Shown here piece after piece: positions 1 through 11,029 of a stretch of DNA of 64,000 nt. A model generated the notes under the pieces. That model worked only from the letters and a program-made list of their open reading frames with translations, had not been told where the DNA came from and did no database searches. This DNA comes from an uncultured Psychrobacillus sp. (GTDB taxonomy: Bacteria; Bacillota; Bacilli; Bacillales_A; Planococcaceae). How positions within the stretch are numbered: the first letter of the stretch is position 1; the number at the start of each line of letters is the position of its first letter. The position numbers and the translations under genes are program-made. Where the stretch lies: contig CAKQHO010000002.1 of the NCBI GenBank assembly GCA_934234185.1, positions 1 through 64,000 of the forward strand, in the 5' to 3' direction.

Positions 1-552
<552 letters not shown>

Positions 553-553
553 A

Positions 554-1210
554 TTATTTGCCTCCTTCCTCAGAGTTCTTCTTAACTGGAAGGACTTCAC
601 CACGATAGATCCATACTTTAACGCCTAACTTACCATAAGTTGTGTCAGCTTCAGCATGTGCATAATCAATGTCAGCACGTAATGTATGAAGTGGTACAGT
701 TCCTTCGCTATAGTGTTCAGCACGAGCGATGTCAGCACCGCCTAGACGACCAGAAACTTGAGTTTTAATACCTTTTGCTCCTGAACGCATTGTGCGTTGA
801 ATTGCTTGTTTTTGAGCACGACGGAAAGATACGCGGCCTTCTAATTGGCGTGCAATACTTTCAGCTACTAGTTTAGCATCAAGGTCAGCTCTTTTAATTT
901 CTACGATATTGATGTGTACACGTTTACCAGTGATATCGTTTAAGTGTTTACGAAGTGCTTCTACTTCAGTACCACCTTTACCGATTACCATACCTGGTTT
1001 CGCAGTGTGAATTGTAATATTTACACGTTTAGCAGCACGCTCAATTTCAACTGTTGAAACAGAAGCATCTTTTAAACGAGTTTCAATGTACTTACGAATT
1101 TTCAAGTCTTCGTGAAGTAAGTTTGCATAGTCTTTACCAGCGTACCATTTTGACTCCCAGTCACGAATGATTCCAACTCGTAATCCTATAGGATTGACTT
1201 TTTGACCCAC
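554..1210 (-). CDS. rpsC: 30S ribosomal protein S3
   Basis: S3 lies at the mRNA entry channel of the small subunit. The 218-residue product begins [13 protein letters not shown] and carries a type II KH domain with the GKGG loop at about residues 77-80, followed by the C-terminal S3 domain. Length and order are normal for Bacillales. It starts three bases after the rplV stop and abuts rplP, consistent with tight coupling in the S10 operon. Confidence 0.98.
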   Translation of the reverse strand: MGQKVNPIGLRVGIIRDWESKWYAGKDYANLLHEDLKIRKYIETRLKDASVSTVEIERAAKRVNITIHTAKPGMVIGKGGTEVEALRKHLNDITGKRVHINIVEIKRADLDAKLVAESIARQLEGRVSFRRAQKQAIQRTMRSGAKGIKTQVSGRLGGADIARAEHYSEGTVPLHTLRADIDYAHAEADTTYGKLGVKVWIYRGEVLPVKKNSEEGGK

Positions 1211-1213
1211 GAA

Positions 1214-1558
1214 TTATCCCTCCTTCTTCTCAGATACCACTACTGTAATGTGGCTTGTACGTTTGTTGATAGCACTTGCACGTCCCATAGCACGTGGGCG
1301 GAAACGTTTTAGTGTTGGACCTTCATCAACGAAGATTTCAGAAACAACTAGGTTGTTTACATCTAATTCATAATTGTGCTCAGCGTTAGCGATAGCAGAT
1401 TTTAGAACCTTCTCAACAACAGGAGATGCTGCTTTAGGAGTAAGTTGTAAAATAGCAACCGCTTCACCAACTTGCTTACCTCTGATTAAATCTACGACTA
1501 ATCTTACTTTACGAGGAGCAATGCGCACTGTTTTAGCAATAGCTTTTGCTTGTGACAT
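1214..1558 (-). CDS. rplV: 50S ribosomal protein L22
   Basis: L22 lines the peptide exit tunnel with L4 and is one of the proteins where macrolide-resistance changes arise. The product is 114 residues (start [20 protein letters not shown]) and has the long beta-hairpin segment around [19 protein letters not shown] near residues 80-100. No insertions or deletions typical of macrolide resistance are obvious by eye. It sits between rpsS and rpsC in the S10 operon. Confidence 0.98.
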   Translation of the reverse strand: MSQAKAIAKTVRIAPRKVRLVVDLIRGKQVGEAVAILQLTPKAASPVVEKVLKSAIANAEHNYELDVNNLVVSEIFVDEGPTLKRFRPRAMGRASAINKRTSHITVVVSEKKEG

Positions 1559-1579
1559 TTGGAATGACCTCCTCTCAAA

Positions 1580-1858
1580 TTAGCGTCTTGTTTTCTTATC
1601 ATCTGCACCATGGCTTTTATAAGCACGAGTTGGTGCAAATTCGCCTAGTTTATGACCTACCATATCTTCAGTCACGTATACAGGAACATGTTTACGTCCG
1701 TCATATACCGCGATTGTTTGCCCGATGAAATTAGGGAAAATAGTAGAACGGCGAGACCAAGTTTTAATTACTTGTTTTTTCTCAGAATCTTGTTGAGCTT
1801 CAACCTTTTTCATTAGATGATCATCAACAAAAGGTCCTTTTTTCAAGCTGCGACCCAT
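1580..1858 (-). CDS. rpsS: 30S ribosomal protein S19
   Basis: S19 sits in the head of the small subunit and contacts the A-site tRNA finger. The 92-residue product starts [15 protein letters not shown] and contains the conserved TWSRRSTI and [10 protein letters not shown] stretches. The start has a good purine-rich ribosome-binding site just upstream. It lies in the S10 operon between rplB and rplV, with a 60-base gap to rplB. Confidence 0.98.
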   Translation of the reverse strand: MGRSLKKGPFVDDHLMKKVEAQQDSEKKQVIKTWSRRSTIFPNFIGQTIAVYDGRKHVPVYVTEDMVGHKLGEFAPTRAYKSHGADDKKTRR

Positions 1859-1918
1859 ACTGGAACCTCCCTCCGTGATTGCACCACGGCTCGCTCTTTG
1901 AACCGTAGTAAAACCACA

Positions 1919-2749
1919 TTATTTTTTACGACGACGAATGATAAGTTTGTCGGATTTGTTTTTCTTGCTACGAGTTTTGTATCCAAGAGTTGGTTTACCC
2001 CATGGAGACATTGGAGACTTACGACCGATTGGTGTACGTCCTTCACCACCACCGTGTGGGTGATCGTTAGGGTTCATTACAGATCCACGTACAGTTGGGC
2101 GTTTACCTAACCAACGGTTACGACCTGCTTTACCAATGTTAACTAGTTCATGTTGCTCGTTACCTACTTCACCAACAGTTGCGCGGCAAACAGAAAGGAT
2201 TAAGCGAACCTCACCAGATTGTAAGCGTACAATTACATATTTACCTTCTTTACCTAATAATTGAGCTGATGTACCAGCAGAACGTACTAGCTGACCACCT
2301 TTACCAGGTTTCATTTCGATGTTATGAATTGTAGTACCCATTGGGATATTTTGTAACGGAAGAGCGTTACCTACTTTAATATCTGCTTCTGGACCTGACA
2401 AAATTGTCATTCCAACTTCCAAGCCTTTAGGAGCTAGGATATATCGTTTTTCACCATCTGCATAGTTAATCAATGCGATATTCGCAGAGCGGTTTGGATC
2501 ATATTCAATAGTAGCAACACGTCCTGGAATGCCGTCTTTGTTTCGTTTGAAATCAATAATACGGTATTGACGTTTGTGTCCACCACCATGATGACGAACA
2601 GTAATTTTACCTTGGTTGTTACGGCCGCCTTTACGTTTAACAGGAGCAAGAAGTGATTTTTCCGGCTTATCTGTTGTGATTTCAGCATAATCAAGTGAAG
2701 TCATGTTACGACGTCCGTTCGACGTTGGTTTATACTTTTTAATCGCCAT
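1919..2749 (-). CDS. rplB: 50S ribosomal protein L2
   Basis: L2 is needed for subunit association and peptidyl-transferase activity. The product is 276 residues, the normal length, starting [17 protein letters not shown]. The highly conserved C-terminal segment [17 protein letters not shown], which reaches towards the catalytic centre and includes the key histidine, is intact. A long antisense reading frame on the plus strand over the 3' end is a shadow. S10 operon member. Confidence 0.98.
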   Translation of the reverse strand: MAIKKYKPTSNGRRNMTSLDYAEITTDKPEKSLLAPVKRKGGRNNQGKITVRHHGGGHKRQYRIIDFKRNKDGIPGRVATIEYDPNRSANIALINYADGEKRYILAPKGLEVGMTILSGPEADIKVGNALPLQNIPMGTTIHNIEMKPGKGGQLVRSAGTSAQLLGKEGKYVIVRLQSGEVRLILSVCRATVGEVGNEQHELVNIGKAGRNRWLGKRPTVRGSVMNPNDHPHGGGEGRTPIGRKSPMSPWGKPTLGYKTRSKKNKSDKLIIRRRKK

Positions 2750-2791
2750 GTTATTCCCTCCTTCTTGTTTATTACTTCCTTTTTACAAGGA

Positions 2792-3076
2792 TTAGATTTC
2801 GAATAGTTCGATGTCTTTGCTATCAGTAGTTAATGTAACGATTGCTTTACGACGTTTGTTAGTATAACCACCAAATTTACCTACGCGTTTGAATTTCCCT
2901 TTGTAGTTCATGATGTTAACTTTCTCTACATCTACTCCAAAGATTTCTTCAATTGCATATTTAACTTGTGTTTTGTTAGCGCGAGTGTCCACTTCGAAAG
3001 TGTACTTTTTATCTGCCATTGCTTCTGAAGAACGCTCGGTAATGACCGGACGTTTAATAATATCACGTGCTTCCAT
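2792..3076 (-). CDS. rplW: 50S ribosomal protein L23
   Basis: L23 is at the exit of the peptide tunnel and docks trigger factor and SRP. The 94-residue product starts [20 protein letters not shown] and has the usual single RRM-like fold length. Its ATG overlaps the rplD stop codon by one base (TAATG), so the two are translationally coupled. S10 operon member. Confidence 0.98.
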   Translation of the reverse strand: MEARDIIKRPVITERSSEAMADKKYTFEVDTRANKTQVKYAIEEIFGVDVEKVNIMNYKGKFKRVGKFGGYTNKRRKAIVTLTTDSKDIELFEI

Positions 3077-3699
3077 TATCCAAGCACCTCCTCAACCTTT
3101 TCTACTGCTGCTTTAGTCATCACTAATTTATCATGACCAACTAAATCTAATACGTTAATGCCTGTAGCAGACACAACTGTAATTCCAGGGATGTTACGAG
3201 CTGATAATGCAACGTTTTCGTCTAAGTCAGCTGTTACAAACAACGCTTTTTTGTTAATTGATAGGTTTGCTAACACTTGTGCAAATTCCTTAGTTTTAGG
3301 TGCATCAAATGCTAAACCTTCTAGTACAACGATACTTTCTTCACGCACTTTAGATGAAAGAGCTGAAAGAAGAGCTAAGCGACGTACTTTCTTTGGTAAT
3401 TTGTAGCTATAGCTACGTGGAACTGGACCGAATACAGTACCACCACCACGCCATTGTGGAGAGCGGATAGATCCTTGACGAGCACGACCTGTTCCTTTTT
3501 GTTTCCAAGGCTTACGTCCACCACCTGCAACTTCAGAGCGGTTTTTCACTTTGTGATTACCTTGGCGAAGAGAAGCGCGTTGCGCAATGATAGCTTCAAA
3601 TAAAACAGACTCATTTGGTTCAATTCCGAAAACTTTGTCGTTTAACTCAATTTCGCCAACTGAAGCACCTGTTTGATTGAATAAAGATACTTTTGCCAT
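3076..3699 (-). CDS. rplD: 50S ribosomal protein L4
   Basis: L4 extends a loop into the exit tunnel. The product is 207 residues, starting [17 protein letters not shown], with the tunnel loop around [19 protein letters not shown] at residues about 60-80. In gammaproteobacteria L4 represses its own operon. No equivalent control is proven for Bacillales, but a structured leader precedes rpsJ here. It is cotranscribed with rplC upstream and rplW downstream. Confidence 0.98.
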   Translation of the reverse strand: MAKVSLFNQTGASVGEIELNDKVFGIEPNESVLFEAIIAQRASLRQGNHKVKNRSEVAGGGRKPWKQKGTGRARQGSIRSPQWRGGGTVFGPVPRSYSYKLPKKVRRLALLSALSSKVREESIVVLEGLAFDAPKTKEFAQVLANLSINKKALFVTADLDENVALSARNIPGITVVSATGINVLDLVGHDKLVMTKAAVEKVEEVLG

Positions 3700-3725
3700 T
3701 CCTGTTTCCTCCTTTCTTCAGAGAA

Positions 3726-4355
3726 TTAGTTCGATTTAATAGCAGCCTTTACAACTACTAATGATTTACGAGAACCAGGAACATTACCTTTAACAAGTAG
3801 AAGGTTACGTTCAGCATCCACTCTTACAATATGTAAGTTTTGGATTGTTACTGTGTGCCCACCCATTTGACCAGGTAATTTCTTTTGTTTAAATACGCGG
3901 TTCGGAGCAACTGGCCCCATAGAACCTGGACGACGGTGATAACGAGAACCGTGGGCCATTGGTCCACGAGATTGTCCATGACGTTTAATAACACCTTGGA
4001 AACCTTTCCCTTTCGTAGTACCTGTAACATCAATTACATCGCCTTCTGCAAAACTTTCTACGCTGACTTCTTGACCAACCTCGTAATTAGCAGTATCCAA
4101 GCCGCGGAATTCGCGGATGAAGCGCTTAGGAGCAGTGCTAGCTTTCGCTACGTGGCCTTTTGCTGGTTTGTTAGAAAGCTTTTCGCGCTTATCTTCAAAA
4201 CCTAATTGAATAGCCTCGTATCCATCAGTTTCAACTGTTTTCTTTTGAAGCACTACGTTTGGAGAAGCTTCAATTACAGTTACCGGGATTAAGTCACCGT
4301 TCTCAGCAAATACTTGCGTCATACCGATTTTTCTACCTAAGATTCCTTTGGTCAT
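3726..4355 (-). CDS. rplC: 50S ribosomal protein L3
   Basis: L3 is an early 50S assembly protein whose central extension approaches the peptidyl-transferase centre. The 209-residue product starts [16 protein letters not shown] and contains the conserved [19 protein letters not shown] central loop at about residues 125-145. Second gene of the S10 operon, 45 bases after rpsJ. Confidence 0.98.
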   Translation of the reverse strand: MTKGILGRKIGMTQVFAENGDLIPVTVIEASPNVVLQKKTVETDGYEAIQLGFEDKREKLSNKPAKGHVAKASTAPKRFIREFRGLDTANYEVGQEVSVESFAEGDVIDVTGTTKGKGFQGVIKRHGQSRGPMAHGSRYHRRPGSMGPVAPNRVFKQKKLPGQMGGHTVTIQNLHIVRVDAERNLLLVKGNVPGSRKSLVVVKAAIKSN

Positions 4356-4400
4356 TTCGTCACACCTCCTAAATTAGTTTGTTATTTTTATCTTTTACCA

Positions 4401-4832
<432 letters not shown>

Positions 4833-4837
4833 TCAAC

Positions 4838-4866
4838 ATTATATACAATATAAATAGATTGTGCAA
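4838..4866 (-). promoter_or_regulatory. Sigma-A type promoter of the S10 operon
   Basis: On the minus strand a -35 TTGCAC (4861-4866) and a perfect -10 TATAAT (4838-4843) are separated by exactly 17 bp. The region upstream of the -35 is AT-rich, which could act as an UP element. The predicted start is near 4831, about 120 nt before rpsJ. Confidence 0.85.
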
Positions 4867-5047
4867 GTCTTTTAAGCAATTTAATTTTATTAATGCTAGT
4901 TTTTGTTTAACTTCTTTTATAATCCTGTATTAGTATATAAACCTTCCTATATAATTACAAATAATTTGATTGGCAATTTAATATGTTAGTCTCCAATCCT
5001 TGCATTGCGTTTGAGATTCTATAAACTTGCAGCTGCAAAATTTCTTC

Positions 5048-5081
5048 AAAAAAAAAAAAAAGACGTCCTTTGACGGCCTTT
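5048..5081 (-). terminator. Intrinsic terminator downstream of the antiporter gene
   Basis: Read on the minus strand, a stem of about ten base pairs (AAAGGCCGTC against GACGTCTTT with one mismatch and one G-T pair) around an AAAG loop is followed by an uninterrupted run of 14 T. It ends the antiporter transcript and insulates the S10 promoter. The stretch from 4867 to 5047 is AT-rich and shows no gene or other signal that I can support. Confidence 0.8.
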
Positions 5082-5105
5082 CTTAAAAGATATGAAGAAT
5101 ATAGA

Positions 5106-5329
5106 TCAGGAAAACGTTGTCACACGATATGACGTTCTTAGTTTTCCTGAACTGCTTACGTCCCCATTTGCTTGTCGGGGCAGTTCAGGCGCTTACGCTT
5201 TTCTTTATTGTCCAGCTGCAGCGCCTTGCCCCTCTAGGTCAAATGGAAACCGACTGCGGTGGCTGAGGAACTGCCTCCTCGCCGTTCCCCATTTGCTTGT
5301 CGGGGCAGTTCAGGCGCTTACGCTTTTCT
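5106..5329. repeat. Dispersed structured intergenic repeat, copy A (two modules)
   Basis: This non-coding stretch lies between the antiporter stop codon and its terminator. Module 1 (5106-5204) has a hairpin with arms TCAGGAAAAC (5106-5115) and GTTTTCCTGA (5141-5150), then a second with TGAACTGC (5148-5155) and GCAGTTCA (5180-5187) around CCCC/GGGG. Module 2 (about 5210-5329) starts near GTCCAGCTGCAGCGCC, repeats a GAACTGC/GCAGTTC stem, and closes with AGCGCC/GGCGCT. The last 44 bp of the modules (5161-5204 and 5286-5329) are identical. Module 1 recurs inverted at 44588-44682. Similar GCGCTTACGCTTTTCT-type intergenic repeats are, as I recall, common in Bacillaceae. The plus-strand reading frame across it is not a gene. 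Confidence 0.8.
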
Positions 5330-5331
5330 AT

Positions 5332-6648
5332 TTATAGGATATATACTATTCCAAGCCAGCCAAAGATGACTAAGGGGATATTATATACAATAAAGGTCGG
5401 GACGCAAGTATCCCATATGTGATTATGCTGTCCATCTACATTTAGTCCAGCTGTTGGCCCCAAGGTTGAATCTGAAGCCGGTGATCCTGCATCCCCAAGT
5501 GCTCCAGCTGTTCCTATTAATGCAATAGTAGCCAGTGGACTTAATCCAAATTCCATAGCTAGTGGTACAAAGATAGCCGCAATTATGGGAATAGTTGCAA
5601 ACGAAGAACCTATCCCTATCGTAACAACTAAACCTATAATTAGCATAATCAATACTGCTAAGCTTACATTCCCTCCTAAAACATCTGCTGTAGACTTTAC
5701 TAAAGTATCAATATGCCCTGTTTCATTTATGACTGCTGCAAATCCATTTGCAGTAATCATAACAAACCCAACAAAAGCCATCATACGCATTCCCTCTGTG
5801 AGTAGCTGATCCGCTTCCTTCCATCTAAGTGCTCCAGTAACATACAGGACTGCAATACCAGCCAACGCTCCCGCAATCATGGAATCCGTTTCAACCTGTA
5901 CAAACAATGCAGCTATCAAGGCTATCACAGTGAATACAATACTACTTTTTTTCACTTCAATTTCCAATCCCTCTATTGCGAGGTCTTCTTGTTTATAGCT
6001 TCGTGGTTTTCTGAAAAGAATAAAAGCCACTATTAAACCAAAAACCATTCCTAGAGCAGGTATAGCCATTGCTTTCGGTATATCCGATAAGGAGATGGTC
6101 AAACCAGCTAAGTTCATTTGTGTAGCCACAATGTCTTGATAAATTGCCCCATACCCATAAGGTAAAAACATATATGGAGTAATCAAACCAAAAGCTAAAA
6201 TAGAAGCTATTAACCTTCTATCTATTTGAAGCATGTTAAGCACCTTTAAAATTGGGGGAACGAGTAAAGGAATAAATGCTATATGAATAGGAATAAGATT
6301 CTGTGAGAAAATAGCCATCATTAATAACAATAAAAAGATGAGCGCCTTAGCAAGGGTTCCTCTCGAAGAATCCCCTTTTCTTTTAACAAGCTTTAAAATA
6401 GCATTTACTAATAAATCAGGAATACCTGTTTTTGATATCGCTACTGCAAAACCTCCTAACAAACCATAACTAAGTGCTATAGTTGCCCCTGCTCCAAGCC
6501 CTCCGGTGAAGGATTTAATCGTTTCTGCTAGCGACATACCTGCAGAAAGTCCACCTACCAAAGCCCCTACTATTAAGGAAAAAACTACGTTAATGCGTAT
6601 TAAACTCAAAACTAGCATAACTCCAACCGCAACTAAGACAGCATTCAT
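5332..6648 (-). CDS. Na+/H+ antiporter family protein (YuiF-like)
   Basis: This is a polytopic inner-membrane protein of 438 residues with about eleven hydrophobic segments, resembling Bacillus YuiF and the NhaC/CitMHS-like ion transporter group. It probably exchanges Na+ for H+, although the family also contains organic-acid carriers. Conserved-looking stretches include LSYGLLGGFAVAISKTG near residues 60-80 and GTAGALGDAGSPASDSTLG near 385-405. The ATG at 6646-6648 is chosen because GTGGAG lies just upstream. The longer in-frame start at 6720 coincides with the -35 element and cannot be in the transcript. It is a single-gene unit with its own promoter and terminator. Confidence 0.85.
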   Translation of the reverse strand: MNAVLVAVGVMLVLSLIRINVVFSLIVGALVGGLSAGMSLAETIKSFTGGLGAGATIALSYGLLGGFAVAISKTGIPDLLVNAILKLVKRKGDSSRGTLAKALIFLLLLMMAIFSQNLIPIHIAFIPLLVPPILKVLNMLQIDRRLIASILAFGLITPYMFLPYGYGAIYQDIVATQMNLAGLTISLSDIPKAMAIPALGMVFGLIVAFILFRKPRSYKQEDLAIEGLEIEVKKSSIVFTVIALIAALFVQVETDSMIAGALAGIAVLYVTGALRWKEADQLLTEGMRMMAFVGFVMITANGFAAVINETGHIDTLVKSTADVLGGNVSLAVLIMLIIGLVVTIGIGSSFATIPIIAAIFVPLAMEFGLSPLATIALIGTAGALGDAGSPASDSTLGPTAGLNVDGQHNHIWDTCVPTFIVYNIPLVIFGWLGIVYIL

Positions 6649-6691
6649 ATATCTCCACTCACTTTCGCGCACTAGATTACTAATATATGAA

Positions 6692-6720
6692 AGTTTATAA
6701 TCTTTTACAAGGTATGTCAA
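6692..6720 (-). promoter_or_regulatory. Sigma-A type promoter of the antiporter gene
   Basis: On the minus strand a perfect -35 TTGACA (6715-6720) and -10 TAAACT (6692-6697) are spaced by 17 bp. The predicted start is about 40 nt before the antiporter ATG. Confidence 0.75.
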
Positions 6721-6784
6721 TAGTACAGCCTCTCTAACTCGATGGGAATTTGTACTTTATCCGGTAAACTTTCGGCTATCACTT

Positions 6785-6809
6785 TAGAATTAGATATTTA
6801 TACCGATAT
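6785..6809 (+). promoter_or_regulatory. Possible SigD-type promoter for the HemAT-like gene
   Basis: ACCGATAT at 6802-6809 matches the flagellar sigma -10 GCCGATAT at seven of eight positions. The -35 is weak: TAGA at 6785-6788, with a spacer of 13 instead of about 15. In B. subtilis hemAT belongs to the SigD regulon, which supports the idea. The placement is tentative. Confidence 0.35.
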
Positions 6810-6866
6810 TAATTGGAGAAATGTTACTTTAAAAAGGTAGATATACTCACCAAAAGGAGAGGTCTA

Positions 6867-8153
6867 ATGGCATTCATGCTAAAAAAACGTCAACTAATTA
6901 ATTTAACTGCTATAGCTCCCGTTAAACTTGATGTACAAGATTACCCTGATATTCAAAAACAAATCAACATGATCCATTTAAGCGAGGAAGATTTAACACT
7001 TATCTATCACCTACGCCCTTTTGCAGAAGATATTCTGGAAAAAACTGTTGTTAACTTCTATCATTCTATAGGGGAAGAGCCCAAACTGCTTTCTATTATT
7101 AATAACAACTCTAGCATTGAACGGTTAAAAACTACTTTGCATAGACACCTTTCTGAAATGTTTAGCGGTGTAATAAATAGCGATTATATAAAGCAACGCT
7201 ATAAGATTGCCCAAGTCCATGTACGAATTGGCCTTGAACCAAAGTGGTATATGGCAGCCTTCGAAACACTTTATTATGAGTTTTCTCAATTAGCTCTTGA
7301 GCTAAACATTTCTACTAAGGAAAAAATCCAAGTACTTTCAGCAATTACGAAGCTACTTAACTTAGAGCAGCAGCTTGTATTAGAGGCTTATGAAATGGAA
7401 AATGAAAGGCTCCGTCAAAAGGTGAGAGAAAAGGAAGAAAAGATAAAAGTACAAGTAGTTGACGCCTCTGAAAATCTGGCAAATGTTAGTGAAGAGACTA
7501 GCTCATCTATTGCTTCACTTTGTACAAAAATTGAGGCGATAGAGGACTTTACCAAAAAAGGACTTTCCTTTGTTCTCGAAACCGAGGAGAAATCTCAGCA
7601 GGCAGAGCAGATAGTAAACGAACAAACTTACCAGATGAATTTAATAGATGGTAGCTTAAAAACACTTCAACAAAAAATGAATGATCTTCAACAATCATCA
7701 AATAAAATCAGAGAAGTCGTAGGATTAGTTACGTCTATTGCTAATCAGACAAATCTTTTAGCACTTAACGCGTCGATAGAAGCAGCCCATGCTGGAGATC
7801 GTGGAGTTGGATTTGCTGTAGTTGCTGCTGAGGTGAAAAAACTAGCGGAAGAAACCAAAAATGCCATCAGCAATGTAGAAGCATTAATAGAGGAGACTGA
7901 CGATAAAATTATCGACATGAGCAGCTCTGTTGGAGAGATGAATCGCTTAATCGTGAATGGTAGTCAAACCTATGAACATGTTACAACTTCCTTCCATTCG
8001 ATTACCTCTGCTATGACTGGTATTAAAGGGCAAAGCATGAAATCCAACGATGAAATCAATACTATCTCTCACATTATTTCAGAACTCAATGAAGCCGTAC
8101 AGCGCATCTCTATCTCCTCTGATGAATTAAGAGATACTTCTTACGACTTATAA
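6867..8153 (+). CDS. hemAT: HemAT-like globin-coupled chemotaxis sensor
   Basis: This is a soluble oxygen-sensing methyl-accepting chemotaxis transducer. Residues about 30-185 form a protoglobin domain. The motif [16 protein letters not shown] gives His118 as the expected proximal haem ligand, and Tyr65 in NFYHSI matches the distal tyrosine of B. subtilis HemAT. Residues about 200-428 form the coiled-coil signalling domain, with the highly conserved hairpin tip [20 protein letters not shown]. No transmembrane segment is seen. The ATG at 6867 follows AAAAGGAGAGG, whereas the upstream in-frame ATG at 6813 has no ribosome-binding site. Length is 428 residues, as in the family. It is the only plus-strand gene left of 61.6 kb and ends in a shared terminator. 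Confidence 0.95.
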   Translation: MAFMLKKRQLINLTAIAPVKLDVQDYPDIQKQINMIHLSEEDLTLIYHLRPFAEDILEKTVVNFYHSIGEEPKLLSIINNNSSIERLKTTLHRHLSEMFSGVINSDYIKQRYKIAQVHVRIGLEPKWYMAAFETLYYEFSQLALELNISTKEKIQVLSAITKLLNLEQQLVLEAYEMENERLRQKVREKEEKIKVQVVDASENLANVSEETSSSIASLCTKIEAIEDFTKKGLSFVLETEEKSQQAEQIVNEQTYQMNLIDGSLKTLQQKMNDLQQSSNKIREVVGLVTSIANQTNLLALNASIEAAHAGDRGVGFAVVAAEVKKLAEETKNAISNVEALIEETDDKIIDMSSSVGEMNRLIVNGSQTYEHVTTSFHSITSAMTGIKGQSMKSNDEINTISHIISELNEAVQRISISSDELRDTSYDL

Positions 8154-8155
8154 TA

Positions 8156-8189
8156 AAAATCCTGATTTCCTTTTGGAAATCAGGATTTT
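8156..8189. terminator. Bidirectional terminator between HemAT and the Bce-type permease
   Basis: A perfect 15-bp inverted repeat, AAAATCCTGATTTCC (8156-8170) and GGAAATCAGGATTTT (8175-8189), with a TTTT loop sits between two convergent genes. T-rich sequence follows in both directions, so it can end both transcripts. Confidence 0.9.
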
Positions 8190-8191
8190 CT

Positions 8192-10174
8192 TTATAAGGC
8201 ATCCTCTACTACTTTGCGGTAATAACCAGCAGATAAAACAGCAAATATAGAGTAAAGCAATATATATATACCCATCGTTATTAGTAAAGGTGCAACGAGC
8301 TCTGTACCGAAGAGAATCCATCCTGATTTAACTGCAAAATAGCTGTGTGCTAAGCCTATTATAAGTGGGAATCCAAAGTTAAACAGCTGCTTACGTCGAA
8401 TTCCTTTCATAATTTCATTTGTAGTGAAACCCATTTTCCTTAGAATAGTGTAGGTGCCTTTCTCTTCATCAGCTTCAGACATTTGCTTGAAATATAATAT
8501 GCTGCCTGTCGTTATGAGAAATGCTAAACCTAAAAACCCAGTTATAAAGATCGTTAAACCTAATGAATCCAACATACCAAGTCGATAGCTTTCCTGAGAT
8601 TCATAACTTACAGTGTTTGTAGCTAAATTATTGCCTGGAATCGGGACCTCCACTGATACCTTATTCTCTTTAAAAACTTCTTCTGCCTCTTTAATTTGGC
8701 TTTTATCGAGTAATTCCAGTCCAACAATCTTTTGGTTTTTATTTAAAGGATCTTGCAGTAGTTTTTGAAAATATTCATCTGCTAATACTACAGTAATAGC
8801 ATTATAAGAATGATAATTTGGTACCAAGTATTCTTCTGAAACATCCGTAATAAATATTTCATCCGTTCCAGAGGAAGTAGTAAATTTAATTGGTTTCTGT
8901 GCTTCTATTCTTATATTTTCTGCACGCAAACTATCATAGCCGACAATATAGCCTTCTTCTGCTTTTAAATTAAGCTTTGGTAGCTTATCTTGTATGTCCT
9001 TCTGACTTACTACTTGAATTGTTAACTGGGTAGAAATATATGAATTTAAAGTAGCTTCTTTAACTAACAAAGAGCGAACATCGGCTTGAACAGCTAATAA
9101 ATCCACATCATACCTCTTATATTTAATTCCTTCATTATCAAACTTCTCTATCAAATCAAAGCCAGTATCTTCATACATCACATAATCATATGGAACCTCT
9201 TCCTTAGATGTACTACCTGCCGAATAATAGGAGATGTAAGTTAAAGTTAGTACAGTAAGCGTTGTGGCTGACAAAATAGTAATAGTAGTAAGAGACATTG
9301 CATTGGATTTCATTCGATGCATAATCGTGGATAACGATAAAACATCTTGTATAGACATTAGTCCCTTTTTGCTTTTTCTTACTAAATTGAGAATGAGCGA
9401 GACCGAAAAACGGAATACAAAATATGTTCCTCCAACTGTTAAAGCAAGGATAGAAACCATTTTAAATAACAGCATATTTGCAGTAAGATTTGGATTGTTT
9501 AAATCTAATAATGAAGTAGATAAATAATATCCGTATCCAATAGCTACCAGTCCTACAAAACCTAAGAACATTTGGAAGGCATTAAACTTTTTGACCTTTT
9601 CATCTGCAACTACTGTTGTATTAATTAATGCTAATAGCGATACCCTTCTTATTCTGATAGCAGTTTGAACAATTACTACTACTAGTAATAGTAGAAAGAC
9701 AAGTATAGTCATCAGAAGCGCATCAAAAGAAAAAGTTAACTCTACAAAGGCATCCTTCTCCAGTAATTTTAAAAGAATCATTACAAATACCCTTGATGTA
9801 ACAAATCCAATAAGCACCCCCATAACGATTGCACTTAGCCAAAGGATTATATTTTCAATTGCTATTAATCTGGTTACGAGACCCTTTGACATGCCAACTA
9901 GCTGATACAATCCAATTTCTTTGCTACGTCTATTCATAAAAAGCTTATTAGCATATAGTACAAAGAAAACGACAATAAATAGAAGTAAATAGGAACCTGC
10001 CTGTAAGACAGCAGCAGACCTTCCATTACCAATTTCACTAGAAATGGTAGGATTATATTGTAAGGTAACAAAGGAATAATATAATGAAACACTGAAAACT
10101 AAAGCAAAAACATATAGATAATAATTCTTTATATTTTTTTTCATGCTTCTTAAAACTAGTTGATTAAGCGTCAT
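8192..10174 (-). CDS. BceB-like ABC transporter permease (peptide antibiotic resistance/sensing)
   Basis: This is the membrane subunit of a Bce-type ABC transporter, a family that protects Firmicutes from cell-wall-active peptides such as bacitracin. The 660-residue protein has the family layout: transmembrane segments near 19-38, 59-76, 105-128, 152-172, 203-220, 235-262 and 292-316, then a large external domain of about 200 residues (320-530), then three more segments. FtsX-like domains are recognisable. Start [14 protein letters not shown] is chosen by similarity; ATG at 10180 and GTG at 10186 are alternatives. It overlaps the ATPase gene by 11 bp and ends at the bidirectional terminator. 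The inducing peptide cannot be told from sequence. Confidence 0.92.
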   Translation of the reverse strand: MTLNQLVLRSMKKNIKNYYLYVFALVFSVSLYYSFVTLQYNPTISSEIGNGRSAAVLQAGSYLLLFIVVFFVLYANKLFMNRRSKEIGLYQLVGMSKGLVTRLIAIENIILWLSAIVMGVLIGFVTSRVFVMILLKLLEKDAFVELTFSFDALLMTILVFLLLLVVVIVQTAIRIRRVSLLALINTTVVADEKVKKFNAFQMFLGFVGLVAIGYGYYLSTSLLDLNNPNLTANMLLFKMVSILALTVGGTYFVFRFSVSLILNLVRKSKKGLMSIQDVLSLSTIMHRMKSNAMSLTTITILSATTLTVLTLTYISYYSAGSTSKEEVPYDYVMYEDTGFDLIEKFDNEGIKYKRYDVDLLAVQADVRSLLVKEATLNSYISTQLTIQVVSQKDIQDKLPKLNLKAEEGYIVGYDSLRAENIRIEAQKPIKFTTSSGTDEIFITDVSEEYLVPNYHSYNAITVVLADEYFQKLLQDPLNKNQKIVGLELLDKSQIKEAEEVFKENKVSVEVPIPGNNLATNTVSYESQESYRLGMLDSLGLTIFITGFLGLAFLITTGSILYFKQMSEADEEKGTYTILRKMGFTTNEIMKGIRRKQLFNFGFPLIIGLAHSYFAVKSGWILFGTELVAPLLITMGIYILLYSIFAVLSAGYYRKVVEDAL

Positions 10175-10925
10175 ATCCATCACCACTTAGTAAACCTTGT
10201 GTATTCATAATTTCTTGAAAGAATTGTTTGCGATCCTTCTCACCTTTATAGAGCTCCGAGTATATTTGGCCATCTTTTAAGAATAGAACACGTGAGCAAA
10301 AGCTAGCTGCAGCAGAATCATGCGTTACCATCATAATAGTGACCTTCTTTTCTTTATTTATTTTTTCAAGATTACTTAGTAATGCAGTAGCTGATTTGGA
10401 ATCCAAAGCTCCCGTTGGTTCATCAGCAAATACAATAGAAGGATTCCCAACTAGTGCTCTAGCTGCTGATGTTCTTTGCTTTTGTCCTCCGGATATCTCG
10501 TTAGGATATTTGTTTAGAATATCACTGATTCCTAAAAGAGATGTAATTTCCTGTATTTTCTTCTCCCCTTCACTCTTAGAGGTTTTACCAACAGATAAGG
10601 GAAGATATATATTTTCTTTCACTGTTAGAGTATCTAACAAATTATAGTCTTGAAAGATAAAGCCAAGTTGTTCTCTTCGGAAACTGGATAGCTTTTGTTC
10701 CTTCATTTTTTGAAGATTGTGGTTGTTAATCTCTACCATCCCTGAAGTAACGCTATCAATGGATGCTAAAACGTTTAAAAGAGTTGTTTTCCCGGAACCT
10801 GATGGACCCATAATACCGACAAACTCTCCTTCTCTTACTTCTAAATCTATATCTTTTAACACTTCCTGTGTATTTAACTTTTTTCCAAATACTTTTTTAA
10901 CCTTTCGACCTCGTAAAATAATCAT
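10164..10925 (-). CDS. BceA-like ABC transporter ATP-binding protein
   Basis: This is the ATPase partner of the adjacent BceB-like permease. It has 253 residues, with Walker [10 protein letters not shown] at about 40-48, a Q-loop in [10 protein letters not shown], signature ISGGQKQR, Walker B IVFADEP, and the switch histidine in [10 protein letters not shown]. This is the MacB/LolD-like architecture shared by Bce transporters. The ribosome-binding site GTAGGAGGTAGACC precedes the ATG. A 98-bp gap upstream holds a palindrome likely to bind the cognate response regulator, so the transporter genes can be induced separately from the two-component genes. Confidence 0.95.
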   Translation of the reverse strand: MIILRGRKVKKVFGKKLNTQEVLKDIDLEVREGEFVGIMGPSGSGKTTLLNVLASIDSVTSGMVEINNHNLQKMKEQKLSSFRREQLGFIFQDYNLLDTLTVKENIYLPLSVGKTSKSEGEKKIQEITSLLGISDILNKYPNEISGGQKQRTSAARALVGNPSIVFADEPTGALDSKSATALLSNLEKINKEKKVTIMMVTHDSAAASFCSRVLFLKDGQIYSELYKGEKDRKQFFQEIMNTQGLLSGDGYDA

Positions 10926-10953
10926 GGTCTACCTCCTACGTTTTATTATCTTC

Positions 10954-11029
10954 ATTTTACCTACTAATCCTTAGAAAATCGTTTGTTTTAGGTGACAAAT
11001 AAAGAAAGCAGATGACAATTTTGTCACCT
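10954..11029 (-). promoter_or_regulatory. Likely BceR-type operator and promoter of the transporter genes
   Basis: A perfect-armed inverted repeat TGACA-N4-TGTCA lies at 11013-11026 inside a 20-bp near-palindrome (11010-11029), overlapping the kinase stop codon. It resembles the TnACA-N4-TGTnA pattern described for BceR-like regulators. A further half-like element AGGTGACA occurs at 10990-10997. A weak promoter with -10 TAAAAT (10954-10959) and no good -35 lies about 55-60 bp downstream, as expected for an activator-dependent promoter. Binding is inferred. Confidence 0.6.

Noticed and set aside
5092..5337. 81-codon plus-strand reading frame with many cysteines
   Set aside because: It lies entirely in the structured repeat, has no ribosome-binding site, and consists of repeat sequence read as protein.
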